Shown here: positions 19,096 through 30,201 of the stretch, piece by piece
Position numbering within the stretch: the stretch's first letter is position 1
Layout: every line of letters starts with the position of its first letter
Source: Arsenophonus sp052174135
GTDB lineage: Bacteria; Pseudomonadota; Gammaproteobacteria; Enterobacterales; Enterobacteriaceae
Assembly: GCA_052174135.1 (NCBI GenBank)
Contig: JBQMRZ010000005.1
Span: 94,151-158,150, forward strand
DNA length: 64,000 nt
Reading direction: 5' to 3'
Position numbers and translations under genes: made by a program
The notes under the pieces: generated by a model
Database searches by the model: none
What the model saw: the letters and a program-made list of their open reading frames with translations, nothing else
Told to the model about the DNA's origin: nothing

Positions 19096-19663
19096 GATTT
19101 TTTTATTAATATCATTTATTTATATTGTATTATATAATGTTTCATGTTTTAATTATTTTTACGTGATTTTAATCAAAATACCTTTATTAAAATTATTTTT
19201 TTGAAAATTTACTTATTTATAGAAATATTAATTGAGTATAAATTATAGTCGAAATATATATATTATATTATTTTAACTATAATTGCTGTTATATATAGAT
19301 TAAAATATTAATTTTTTTATTTTTTTTAAAGAAACAATTAACAATTGATAGATAAGTTTATTGAACATTAGTATGATAAGGAAAGTTTATTTTCAGTTTT
19401 ATAATTAATCACTTAAGTTTTACTAATAAGCAATATAAAGTATTTGCTCGCCATATTTTTTAATATTAATATTTAAGTAAAAATTAATTATTTTATATAC
19501 ATTTAAATAAAACTTGATTAATGAAAGCTATTAAAAAATTAAATATTTTTAGTAAAATCTCAAAAAAAACATATCTTTATTAAAGCTTAATTAAACACAT
19601 TAAATTACATAGATAAATTAAATTAAAATTAAAATTATAACTTGGTAATAACAGGAATTAAAA

Positions 19664-20395
19664 ATGACAGAATTATTATTAGGAGTTAATATTGATCATG
19701 TTGCAACATTACGTAATGTAAGAGGAACACAATATCCTGATCCAATCCAAGCTGTATTTCTTGCAGAGCAAGCTGGTGCGGATGGGATTACCGTTCATTT
19801 ACGCGAAGATCGACGCCATATTACCGATGATGATGTCAAGTTACTAAGTAAAACGATACAAACTCGCATGAATCTTGAAATAGCTATGACAGATGAAATG
19901 GTTGATTTTGCTTGTGAACTTAAGCCGAAATTTTGTTGCTTAGTACCAGAGCGACGTGAAGAAATTACAACTGAAGGTGGGCTTGATATCATTAAACAAC
20001 AAGCGTTAATTGCGATAGTTGTAGAGCGATTAACTAAAGCTGGTATTAGTGTTTCTTTATTTATCGATCCAGAAGACAATCAAATTGATGCAATAGCAGA
20101 AATTGGTGCGTCATTTATTGAGATTCATACTGGTGCCTATGCTAACGCTAAAGTTGAGTTAGAGCAAACAAAGGAATTTGAACGCATCAAACGAGCTGTA
20201 AGTTATGCTAGTGCAAAAAAAATTAAGGTGAATGCTGGTCATGGGTTAACTTATCATAATGTTAGGCGCATTGCAAAATTATCGGATATATCTGAGCTTA
20301 ATATTGGTCATTCGATTATTGGACGAGCACTTTTTAGTGGTATAACAACTGCAGTGAGTGATATGAAGAAAATTCTTCGTGATGCACGTTACTAA
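19664..20395 (+). CDS. pdxJ: Pyridoxine 5'-phosphate synthase
   Basis: Condenses deoxyxylulose 5-phosphate with 3-amino-2-oxopropyl phosphate, the ring-closing step of vitamin B6 synthesis. 243 residues, the same as E. coli. The active-site residues are present: His45 (HLREDRRHI), Glu72 (MNLE) and His193 (NAGHGLTYHN). It has an AGGA ribosome binding site, and the stop TAA shares one base with the acpS start (TAATG), so the pair is translationally coupled. The B6 product serves GlyA and IscS of this window. Confidence 0.99.
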   Translation: MTELLLGVNIDHVATLRNVRGTQYPDPIQAVFLAEQAGADGITVHLREDRRHITDDDVKLLSKTIQTRMNLEIAMTDEMVDFACELKPKFCCLVPERREEITTEGGLDIIKQQALIAIVVERLTKAGISVSLFIDPEDNQIDAIAEIGASFIEIHTGAYANAKVELEQTKEFERIKRAVSYASAKKIKVNAGHGLTYHNVRRIAKLSDISELNIGHSIIGRALFSGITTAVSDMKKILRDARY

Positions 20396-20775
20396 TGGCT
20401 ATTATTGGTTTAGGAACTGATCTTATTGAAATCATAAGAATTGAACAGATTATTAAACGTTCAAAAAAACGTTTGGCAAAGCGTATACTGTCAAGTCAAG
20501 AGTGGCGAGAATATCAAAATTATTCTCAGCCAGTATGTTTTTTAGCTAAACGATTTGCTGTTAAAGAAGCGGCAGCAAAAGCTCTAGGAACTGGAATACG
20601 AAATGGCTTAGCACTTAATCAGTTTGAAGTTTTTAATAATCTATTAGGTAAACCAGGGGTTAATTTATTAGGAAAGGCGAAAATATTTGCTGATTCATTA
20701 GGCGTGCGCTATATTCATGTATCATTATCTGATGAACAAAATTATACTATTGCCACTGTGATCATGGAAAGTTAA
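20395..20775 (+). CDS. acpS: Holo-[acyl-carrier-protein] synthase
   Basis: Transfers 4'-phosphopantetheine from CoA to acyl carrier protein. 126 residues, the same as E. coli, with the magnesium ligands Asp9 (GLGTD) and Glu58 (RFAVKEAAAKA). Its stop overlaps the stop of the convergent yfhL gene by 4 bases (20772-20775), so no terminator lies between them. Confidence 0.98.
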   Translation: MAIIGLGTDLIEIIRIEQIIKRSKKRLAKRILSSQEWREYQNYSQPVCFLAKRFAVKEAAAKALGTGIRNGLALNQFEVFNNLLGKPGVNLLGKAKIFADSLGVRYIHVSLSDEQNYTIATVIMES

Positions 20776-21032
20776 ATTTTATCGCCATAATGTATTATAA
20801 TAAATTTATTCCATAGTTGTGCTTTTGTTTCTAAATTATCAGGATCTTTGATAATAGCATTACTAATGGGACAAACAGATTGACAGGTCGGTTTATCATA
20901 GTGACCAACACATTCAGTACAAAGACTAGAGTTAATTTTGTAAAATTCTTCTCCTATTGAAATTGCTTTATTAGGACATTCTGGTTCACACATATCACAA
21001 TTTATACAGAAGTGAATAATTAATAGTGACAT
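20772..21032 (-). CDS. yfhL: YfhL-family 2[4Fe-4S] ferredoxin
   Basis: Small electron carrier of 86 residues, identical in length to E. coli YfhL. Eight cysteines lie at 9, 12, 15, 19 (CINCDMCEPECP) and 38, 41, 50, 54 (CTECVGHY, then CQSVCP), enough for two [4Fe-4S] clusters. The C-terminus ends in GDKI, like the E. coli protein's ADKI. The AAAGG site just before the ATG supports the start. Its physiological partner is unknown. Its survival beside an otherwise eroded isc region implies that some cluster supply remains. Confidence 0.97.
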   Translation of the reverse strand: MSLLIIHFCINCDMCEPECPNKAISIGEEFYKINSSLCTECVGHYDKPTCQSVCPISNAIIKDPDNLETKAQLWNKFIIIHYGDKI

Positions 21033-22515
21033 TTTACCTTTATTTAAAATATTTAAACATTATTAAATTGAAAAATCTTTATTTATTATTTAATTTTAAT
21101 TAAAAAATAAACACAATTTATTTTATTTATTAAACAATGAATAAAGCTATCATTATAAAATGATAGAATATAGATATATTAAATAGCTTTAAACCATCTA
21201 TATTACTATAAAGTCATGTTTTACAATTAATTTTATAATTAAATTTTGTTTATTACTAAACTTAATGGTTTTTAATAAAAATCATTTAAAACGAGATAAT
21301 ATGAATAATCATATATTTTAATTAGAATATTTAAACATTCAAAAAGTAAACTTTAAATTTTATTTAATTTTCACGAATTGAAATACTTTCGATCATTATA
21401 ATTATTTTAATTAATAAATAATAATACTTTATAAAGTTTAATACTATTGAAATTATCAACAAGTTTTAAATTTCTCATGCTATCTTCACTCACAATACTA
21501 AAATTATAACTAAAAAAAATAGAACATCACTTATTTTTTTTAATTGATTATTCATTAAATATTAATAAATAGTTACTAATAATTTCTCAGTATTTATTTT
21601 TTTATTTTTATATATAACATAAGATATTTATTTTTTGAATGAATATGGAGAAAAATACTATTTTTATAGTTTTAGTTATTTATAAATAATATAATCTATA
21701 AAAAGTATTTTAAAACCAAGACTTTAAATATATCATTAAATGATCCTATAAAGCAAAATTAATTTAATTTATCATATAAATTACTATTTTTTTATCTTAA
21801 CTTCCATCAATAATGATAAAAATAAGTATCATGATTTTATAATAATTCAACGTTAAGAGATTTTTTATATTAATTAATTGAATAGATTAAAATTTTTAAT
21901 ATTAAATAAATATTTAAATATCTTTTTATATGTTCATAATTTTTGTTAAAAAATATGAATTTTTAACTCAATTCTATTTTAATAACAATTATAATTATAA
22001 CATTAGAGTTTTTATAATACCTAATAAGTAACTTATAACAAATAAAAGTAATAAAAAAATTAGAATTATTTTTAATATTTTATATAAATTATATATATAA
22101 TTATTTTTTATAGTCAATAAAAATAAATTATATTATTTTGATTCAAAATATAGAGTCACAATTATTATAAATATAATAATAAATTTACTATTATTTATCT
22201 ATAAAATATTAATAATAATCAAAAATTTATTAGATATTAATATCACAATTAATTTGTATAAAAATTAACTTATTAGCTTAAATAATATAATAAAGAAAAT
22301 TTTTTAATAAAATATTTTAGCATTGTTTATTTATTAATTCCAATCATTATTAGATGATTTTTTATTATCATTCAAACAATTATAATGTTTTAAGTTAAAT
22401 TTAAATTAATTTTATAGAATATTTAAAAAAAAATAATTTATCTCAATAACAAACTACTAATATAGTATATGATAATTATTTATCATGTAAATTATTTTTG
22501 AGGTCTTTGTTGTTT
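21033..22515. other. AT-rich desert between yfhL and tadA
   Basis: About 1.48 kb with no gene I can read. Enterobacteria carry yfhH and pgpC here, together about the same length, so this is probably their eroded remains. A TTG and an upstream GAGG (22498-22503) belong to the tadA start region. Confidence 0.6.
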
Positions 22516-23007
22516 ATGGAACAAAACAAAAAAGATGTTTATTGGATTAAAAAAGCAATTTCTTTGGCACAAAATGCAAGAGAAAAAGGTGAAATTCCTG
22601 TTAGTGCTATATTAGTACATAAAGATAAATTGATTTCTGAAGGTTGGAATCATCTTATTTCGAATCATGATCCATGTGCACATGCTGAAATTTTAGCTTT
22701 ACGGGCAGGTGGAAAATATTTTAAAAATTATAGATTACTTAATACAACTCTCTATATAACATTAGAACCTTGTATTATGTGTGCTGGAGCTATGATTCAT
22801 GCGCGAATTAGTCGCTTAGTTTATGGTGCCTATGATCAAAAAACAGGAGCTGCTGGTTCAATAATTGATATTTTTAATCTTCCAAATATAAATCATCGTA
22901 TTCTTGTTTTTGGAGGAATTTTAGCTAATGAATGTTCAGCGATGTTAAGCTATTTTTTTAAAGAACGACGTATAGAAAATAAACTAAAAAAGAAAATACT
23001 ATATTAA
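22516..23007 (+). CDS. tadA: tRNA-specific adenosine deaminase
   Basis: Converts A34 to inosine in the arginine tRNA with anticodon ACG. 163 residues from the ATG. The zinc site is complete: HAE at 56-58 and PCIMC with Cys86 and Cys89, followed by AGAMIHARI. The frame is open from a TTG at 22498. GAGG at 22500-22503 could serve either the TTG at 22510 or the ATG at 22516; I use the ATG. The family PVGAVLV segment reads PVSAILV. mltF, normally between tadA and purL, survives only as a fossil. Confidence 0.96.
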   Translation: MEQNKKDVYWIKKAISLAQNAREKGEIPVSAILVHKDKLISEGWNHLISNHDPCAHAEILALRAGGKYFKNYRLLNTTLYITLEPCIMCAGAMIHARISRLVYGAYDQKTGAAGSIIDIFNLPNINHRILVFGGILANECSAMLSYFFKERRIENKLKKKILY

Positions 23008-24456
23008 TAAGAAATTATATTTTTATAAAAATATTAATAAATTTACTTAAATTGGTCTAAAATAGTGATATTGAGTAATAATTTAAAAATTTTAATTCAT
23101 TTATTTTATATGTAATAAATCAAACTTTAGTCATAATAATGTTTTTTTTGATATAATTATAAGTTTAATAATTAAATATATGATAAAGAGCTAGCTAATT
23201 GAGAAAATTTTTTTACTGAAAATAAAATCTATTTTATACCTAATAAAATACTTAGATCTTTGTTCTCTATATACATATTAATTTCCTAACATAAAATATA
23301 TATTTAGTTCTATGCTATAAATTGATAATAAAATAAAATACAATTTTTAAGAAAAAAATTAATAAGAGAAAAATTAGATTTTTTTTAAATTAATAACATT
23401 ACTTTTAAATATTTTCTGGTTTTAATCTTCTTTAAAGATATTCATATTTTTTTGAAATAAGTGTTTTGATATCATAAGCTATAAACATTGATTAATGATA
23501 TAAAAAATAAATTCTAGTATAGATTTTTATTGAAGAATTACTTCAACAGAACTATTTTCTATATATTTTATGTTCTTTAAATATATATTTATAGATTGAT
23601 AAAATTTTATTAACTAAAATAATAAAAATGACTTAAATAACTATTATTAATAATATAGCCAATGTAATATTTATATTATTATCTTTCGATGTTTCATGTA
23701 TCAATTAAAGTTATTTAATTAAATAAAATTAAAGGTTAGAGTGATATTTCAATAAATGTAATAGTATATAATATGATAATATAATGTGATAATAGTATTT
23801 CAATGAATGATTAATTTTTTATTCGCTTAGAGTTCATAGTAATTTACTTCTATTATGGTAATTTATTTTTCAATTATAAAGATTAAAAAAAATATTTTTG
23901 CTTTGAATTATTCAAATGTCTTAATGTAAATTAAGCTAATTATAACAATAAACTTCTTTTTTATTTCTTTTAAAAAGAAAAGTTAATTTATTATTCCATA
24001 ATATGTTAATGGCTATGAAATAAGTAGAAAAACAAGGATGATATATCTATATTATTAAATGCTTTTCTTATCATAAAATATTATTTTAATATATTTATTG
24101 TTACTATTATAAGTTTATTAAAAATTGATTGATATTTGAAATTTATTTTGATAAATAACTTTAAGTCAAATAATCAATAAAAAATTTTATTAATTTTAAA
24201 TTAAATTTACTTTGTTTCACTTATAATAAAAAATATAAACAGTGAATTAATAATGTTCATTCATACTCTTAACTTTTTTATAAAATATAAAGTTCACAAT
24301 TTAATTTAATTTTACATATATTTAATTATTTCTAATAAATAGAAAATTTACATATAAATGATTTCGTAACGATTGATGATTATCTATAATAGCCTTCTTT
24401 TTATATCCTTGATATATCCCTTAAGCTAGCTTTATAAGTTAAGAGAATCTATTATT
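23008..24456. other. AT-rich desert between tadA and purL
   Basis: About 1.45 kb, near the size of mltF, which occupies this place on the minus strand in enterobacteria. Apart from the fragment at 24210-24404 nothing is readable. A TATAAT at 24385-24390 could be a -10 for purL, but no matching -35 is present. Confidence 0.6.
24210..24404 (-). pseudogene. mltF: Possible fossil of mltF (membrane-bound lytic transglycosylase)
   Basis: From 24269 leftward the minus strand reads R-V-stop-M-N-I-I-N-S-L-F-I-F-F, comparable to the MltF segment R-V-S-T-I-x-x-P-L-T-Y at the start of its solute-binding domain, with a stop where Ser would be. Distance and orientation to purL fit a gene starting near 24400. 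The match is short. Confidence 0.35.
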
Positions 24457-27400
24457 ATGAAGATTTTACGTGGCTCAACAGCCTTATCAACTTTTAATAT
24501 AACTAAACTCCTTTCTATGTGTCAACAAAAGAAACTTCCAGTTATTGATATTTATGCTGAATATATTCATTTTGTTGAGATTAATGGATTACTAAATGAA
24601 GATGATCAACAAAAATTTAATAAATTGCTTGATTATAATCCTTCATTAATTAAACAGCAACCTGCTGGACAATTTTTTTTAGTTACTCCGCAGTTAGGTG
24701 TTATTTCATCTTGGTCATCAAAAGCAACAGATATTGCTCATAATTGTGGATTACAGCAAATCATTAGAATTGAACGTGGGATTGCTTATTATATTGTTTA
24801 TTCCGCGCCACCAAACATATCAGAATTAAATAATTTACATGCTATTTTGCATGATCGTATGGTCCAAAGTATTTGGACTTCTTTTGAAGAGGTAAAAAAA
24901 ATATTTATTCACAACAAGCCAACGCCAATGGTGACGGTAGAAATCTTAAAAAACGGGCGACATGCACTTGAATCAGTGAACACTAAATTAAGATTAGCAT
25001 TGGTTACAGATGAAATTGATTATTTAATGCATGCTTTCCAAGAATTAGGACGAAATCCAACAGATGTTGAGCTCTATATGTTTGCGCAAACTAATTCAGA
25101 ACATTGTCGACATAAAATATTTAATGCTAGTTGGATTATTGATGGTAAATTACAACCTAATTCTTTATTTAATATGATTAAAAATACTTATAAACAAACA
25201 CCGGATTATATTTTATCTGCTTATAAGGATAACGCTGTTGTGATGGAAGGATCTAATATTGGTCGTTTTTTTCCCGATCCAGTAACATGTAAATATAATT
25301 ATTATTATGAAAATACCCATATTTTAATGAAAGTAGAAACACATAACCATCCAACAGCTATTTCTCCTTGGCCAGGAGCCGCTACAGGTTCTGGTGGTGA
25401 AATACGAGATGAAGGAGCAACAGGACGTGGTGCAAAACCTAAAGCTGCATTAATTGGATTTTCTGTTTCTAATTTATGTATTCCTGGTTTTAAGCAACCT
25501 TGGGAACAAGATTTCAACAAATCACATCATATTGTTAGTGCACTTGATATTATGCTTGACGGGCCATTAGGTGGGGCTACTTTTAACAATGAATTTGGGA
25601 GACCAACTTTGTTGGGTTATTTTCGAACTTATGAAGAACAAGTAAATAGCCATAATGGAAAAGAGATACGTGGCTACCATAAACCAATTATGTTGGCTGG
25701 AGGCATTGGTAATATTCGACCAGGACATGTTCAAAAAGGAGATATTCCAGTTGGTTCTAAATTAATTATATTAGGTGGTCCATCAATGAATATTGGATTA
25801 GGAGGTGGTGTAGCTTCATCGATGACTTCAGGACAATCTGATATCAATCTTAATTTTGCTTCAGTGCAACGAGGTAACCCTGAAATGGAACGTCGTTGCC
25901 AAGAAGTTATTGATCGATGTTGGCAATTAGGTAACGATAATCCCATTCTCTTTATTCATGATGTCGGTGCTGGCGGGCTTTCTAATGCTATACCAGAATT
26001 ACTCAATGATGCTAAACGGGGGGGATTATTTGAATTACGTAAAATATTAAATGATGAATCAAGTATGAATCCTCGTGAGATTTGGTGTAATGAATCTCAA
26101 GAACGCTATGTTTTAGCGGTTTTATCTGAAAAAATTCCATTATTTGAGTCAATATGTTGTCGAGAACGCACTCCATATTCCGTTGTTGGTGAAGTGACAA
26201 AAAAACGAGATCTTGTTCTTAATGATAGTTATTTTACTAATCAACCTATTTGTATGCCGCTTGATGCTTTATTGAGTAAAACACCTAAAATGATACGTAA
26301 AGTTAATTCTCAATTTGCTATTGGTAAATCAATCAATCGAAATATGATAACTTTAACAGAAGCAGTTAAACGGGTATTACATTTACCTGTTGTGGCAGAA
26401 AAAACTTTTCTTATTACTATCAGTGATCGTAGTGTCACAGGAATGGTTGCACGAGATCAAATGGTTAGTCCTTGGCAGATCCCAATTGCTGATTGTGCGG
26501 TCACGACGGCTGGTCTAGATAGTTATTATGGCGAAGCTATGGCTATTGGTGAACGCTCACCGATAGCACTATTGGATTATGCAGCATCTAGTAGAATGGC
26601 GGTTGGAGAGGCATTAACTAATATTTCTTCTGCTTATGTTGAGGAACTAAAACGTGTGAAACTTTCAGCTAATTGGATGGTAGCAGCTGGACATCCTGGA
26701 GAAGATGCAGGTTTATATCAAGCTGTAAAAACTATTAGTGAAGAATTATGTCCAGAGTTAGGTTTAACTATTCCAGTTGGTAAAGATTCTATGTCAATGA
26801 AGGCTGCATGGAATGAAGGTGAACAAGTTTATGAAATAACTGCGCCGCTTTCTGTTGTTATTACCGCGTTTTCTCGAGTTGAAGATGTTCGTTTAACTGT
26901 TACACCTGAATTGAAAACCGATCAAAATAATATGTTATTATTAATTAATCTCGGACAAAATCATAATGCGTTAGGTGGTTCAGCGCTGGCGCAGGTGTAT
27001 CGAGAATTAGGCGATTATGCGCCAGATGTTCGTAATGTTAAAATATTAAATGGCTTTTTTAATGCTATTCAAGTGCTCATAAAAAAACAAAAATTATTAG
27101 CTTATCATGATCGTTCAGATGGTGGTTTATTTGTTACATTAGTAGAAATGGCGTTTGCTGGTCATTGTGGTTTAAATATTGATATTGGTAATTATAATAA
27201 AGATATTCTTGCTGTTTTATTTAATGAAGAATTAGGTGCAGTTATTCAAGTCAAACAAGAAGACAGAAAAATGGTGGAAACTTGTTTAACTGAATACGGA
27301 TTGAGTGAGTGTGTGCAATATATTGGCATGGCAATTAAAGAAGATCTTATTACTATCAATAACAAAGGAATGGAAATTTATCGAGAAAAACGTAGCCAAT

Positions 27401-28347
27401 TACGTTTATGGTGGGCAGAGACAACCTGGCAAATACAACGTTTACGTGATAATAAAGAGTGCGCTGATCAAGAGCATTTTGCCAAACAAGATCTAACAGA
27501 TCCTGGATTAAATGTAAAGTTAAATTTTGACCCAGCAGATGATATTGCTGCGCCGTACATTATGAAGAATCCCTCACCTAAGGTGGCTATTTTACGTGAA
27601 CAAGGAGTTAATTCCCATATTGAAACGGCAGCTGCATTTCATCGTGCAGGTTTTACTTCCATAGATGTACATATGAGTGATTTATTGGCTGGCAGGGTTC
27701 TATTAGCTAATTTTCAGTTATTAGTTGCTTGTGGTGGCTTTTCTTATGGAGATGTATTTGGTGCGGGTGGGGGTTGGGCAAAATCAATTCTATTCAATTC
27801 ACGAGTATGTGATGATTTTGCTCGTTTTTTTACTCGCTCTAATACTTTATCTTTAGGTATATGCAATGGTTGCCAAATGATGTCTAATCTCAAGCAGTTA
27901 ATTCCAGGCGCTGAATATTGGCCGCAATTTATACGGAATCGCTCAGAACGTTTTGAAGCGCGATTTAGTTTAGTAAAAGTAATGGAAAGTCCTTCGTTAT
28001 TTTTACAAAATATGGCTGGTTGCCAGTTACCAATAACAGTCTCTCATGGTGAAGGACAAGTTAAGATGCAAAATGCTACCCATCTTGATCTGTTAGAAAA
28101 AAATAATTTAGTTGTGTTGCGCTTTATTGATAATTATGGTAATATTACTCAAATGTATCCAGCAAATCCAAATGGATCGGTTAATGGTATCACTGCAGTA
28201 ACAAGCATGGATGGACGAGCAACCATTATGATGCCTCATCCAGAGCGAGTATATCGTGCAGTTACTCATTCATGGCATCCTCCAGAATGGGGTGAAGATA
28301 GTCCATGGATGCGTATTTTTCGTAATGCTCGTCGATACTTTGATTGA
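24457..28347 (+). CDS. purL: Phosphoribosylformylglycinamidine synthase
   Basis: Large-type FGAM synthase: converts FGAR and glutamine to FGAM in purine synthesis. 1296 residues (1295 in E. coli), the longest gene here and fully open. Order: N-terminal PurS-like domain; two AIR-synthase-like halves with conserved ETHNHPTAISPWPGAATG, GGEIRDEGATGRG and later TIPVGKDSMSMK; C-terminal glutamine amidotransferase with nucleophile Cys in LGICNGCQMM and the His/Glu pair in MMPHPERV. It stands alone, with no pur neighbour. Retention of a complete PurL implies that purine synthesis is still needed. Confidence 0.99.
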   Translation: MKILRGSTALSTFNITKLLSMCQQKKLPVIDIYAEYIHFVEINGLLNEDDQQKFNKLLDYNPSLIKQQPAGQFFLVTPQLGVISSWSSKATDIAHNCGLQQIIRIERGIAYYIVYSAPPNISELNNLHAILHDRMVQSIWTSFEEVKKIFIHNKPTPMVTVEILKNGRHALESVNTKLRLALVTDEIDYLMHAFQELGRNPTDVELYMFAQTNSEHCRHKIFNASWIIDGKLQPNSLFNMIKNTYKQTPDYILSAYKDNAVVMEGSNIGRFFPDPVTCKYNYYYENTHILMKVETHNHPTAISPWPGAATGSGGEIRDEGATGRGAKPKAALIGFSVSNLCIPGFKQPWEQDFNKSHHIVSALDIMLDGPLGGATFNNEFGRPTLLGYFRTYEEQVNSHNGKEIRGYHKPIMLAGGIGNIRPGHVQKGDIPVGSKLIILGGPSMNIGLGGGVASSMTSGQSDINLNFASVQRGNPEMERRCQEVIDRCWQLGNDNPILFIHDVGAGGLSNAIPELLNDAKRGGLFELRKILNDESSMNPREIWCNESQERYVLAVLSEKIPLFESICCRERTPYSVVGEVTKKRDLVLNDSYFTNQPICMPLDALLSKTPKMIRKVNSQFAIGKSINRNMITLTEAVKRVLHLPVVAEKTFLITISDRSVTGMVARDQMVSPWQIPIADCAVTTAGLDSYYGEAMAIGERSPIALLDYAASSRMAVGEALTNISSAYVEELKRVKLSANWMVAAGHPGEDAGLYQAVKTISEELCPELGLTIPVGKDSMSMKAAWNEGEQVYEITAPLSVVITAFSRVEDVRLTVTPELKTDQNNMLLLINLGQNHNALGGSALAQVYRELGDYAPDVRNVKILNGFFNAIQVLIKKQKLLAYHDRSDGGLFVTLVEMAFAGHCGLNIDIGNYNKDILAVLFNEELGAVIQVKQEDRKMVETCLTEYGLSECVQYIGMAIKEDLITINNKGMEIYREKRSQLRLWWAETTWQIQRLRDNKECADQEHFAKQDLTDPGLNVKLNFDPADDIAAPYIMKNPSPKVAILREQGVNSHIETAAAFHRAGFTSIDVHMSDLLAGRVLLANFQLLVACGGFSYGDVFGAGGGWAKSILFNSRVCDDFARFFTRSNTLSLGICNGCQMMSNLKQLIPGAEYWPQFIRNRSERFEARFSLVKVMESPSLFLQNMAGCQLPITVSHGEGQVKMQNATHLDLLEKNNLVVLRFIDNYGNITQMYPANPNGSVNGITAVTSMDGRATIMMPHPERVYRAVTHSWHPPEWGEDSPWMRIFRNARRYFD

Positions 28348-28755
28348 TATTAATACGATTATTTTTCTTGTAATCAATTTAATTAATGAAAATTATTTAT
28401 TATTAAAATAATGAAAGATAAAGTTTACAACTCCAATAAAAAATAAATTTACTTAAAATTTAATATTAAACGCCACTAAATAAAGTAATAAGTTTAAATT
28501 TAATAAAAATACTTAAAAATATCAAGAAGTTGTTCTTATTATATTTTAATAAAATTTAATTTTATTAAAATATAGGCATATTATGTATTATATTGAATAG
28601 ATTTTTATTTAATTTTTATATAAAATTTAATGATATAGATGGATATATAGAAAAAATAAGTTAGAAGTAACATTAAAATATATTGAATTTTATTTTTATA
28701 ACGCGAATACTATTGTTTATTAATAGTTTTATAAAAGTTATAATTCATACGTGAA

Positions 28756-28945
28756 ATGAATATGTTTTTAGAAAAATTTTTACCTAATATAAAACAAATA
28801 TTTATACATATTTAGTTATTTTTAATATTTTCATTGAACATACGAATAAGCAATTATATGATATTAGTGATACTGATAAATTTGTTAAAACGATGTTTAG
28901 TTTTTTTTTGGATTTACGCTTTTATTTATTCAAAAATCTATAGAA
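28756..28945 (+). pseudogene. glrK: Fossil of glrK (sensor histidine kinase), 5' end
   Basis: From the ATG at 28756 the frame reads FLPNIKQIF, comparable to GlrK FPRSLRQLV, with a stop where Phe stands, then LFLIFSL like the first membrane segment LLILLPLL. After a frameshift the 28863 frame reads ISDTDKFVK and LDLR, comparable to LSDQAALVN and IDARR of GlrK. It lies 0.4 kb after purL, where glrK is found in enterobacteria. The histidine box is not readable. Confidence 0.62.
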
Positions 28946-30119
28946 AAACTTATTATTTTAACATTTTAATATATTTAGTTTATAGTATTTATTACTTGTA
29001 ATATAAAACAAAATTTTTCCCATAGTTATCAATTATTTTACAATAAATTATATTTAATTTTTAAAATCAATATTTAAAATTATGTTTAACATTTTCATTA
29101 GCTTTGAAATAGTTTAGTATATTCTATTTCAAATAATATATAATAATTTATTGTATTTTATTTTATTTTAAAAAATTCTTAGTAGTATATTTTTAAAATT
29201 TTTTATCAGGAAGTTTGATATAAATCACTTTATATTATAGTTCTTTATGTAGTTATGTGTTTTGTTTGTTTTTGTAATTAAAAATTTAAGTTTCTCTGGA
29301 TATAAAAAAATTATAAGATTATTTTATAGACTGAAAATAAATTTTCTTTCATTATAATTAACTCTAACTCTGTTTGCATGATAGTCTATTTTATGTTACA
29401 TGATTTAATTTTTATTACTTACCTTAATATTCTAAGATATATCTAATTTTAACATGAATAGTAATCAATAATATATATTATCACCATACATTTTTTAAAA
29501 ATAATTATTATTTTTATGATATTTTATTTTTAATTATTTAAAATTTTATAATTAACTCATGTAATAATATTTTTTATCAATATAACAACTAATTATGATT
29601 TATTTTATATAATAGTATCTGCATAAATAATTAGATGATTTTGAATAAATATTATTTTTATAAAATTAACATGAAAAATTACTTTTCATTGATTTTTATT
29701 AATTTTTACTATATTAATAATAATAAGTTTGTATTAAAGTTTTAAAATAATTAAGTAATTAAATAATTAACTGTTTTTATAAAAAAATAAAAAATAATAA
29801 TATATTAGTTAATCAAGTTGTTATTTTTATAGATAAAAAATATTAACTATTTAAGTATACTCAAGAGTTCTTCAAGTGAAAACATAGAAATAATTTCATT
29901 ATTCTAAAAATAATAATATGAATAAGGTTATTTAAATATTTAATTTCCAATATTTTATTGATTTAATTAAAAAATAAAATATTATATAGAATACGAATTC
30001 AATCAGATTAGTATTATTGATCTAAGAAATTAATATTTTATTTAAAAAAAATACTATTTATTTTTATTGAAAATTATTAATTATACTATTTACTAAAAAA
30101 TATTTCTCTGATTTAAGTC

Positions 30120-30201
30120 ATTTCAAAATAATTAATTATTTTGAAATAAGAACGATAATAAAATTATTATGATATTATTTAAGTGTTTAATATCATAATA
30201 A
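30120..30201. repeat. Two adjacent perfect palindromes
   Basis: 30120-30147 is a 28-bp palindrome with no spacer (ATTTCAAAATAATT and its complement). 30164-30177 and 30188-30201 are 14-bp perfect arms (TTATTATGATATTA) with a 10-base loop. No gene is near. Confidence 0.8.
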
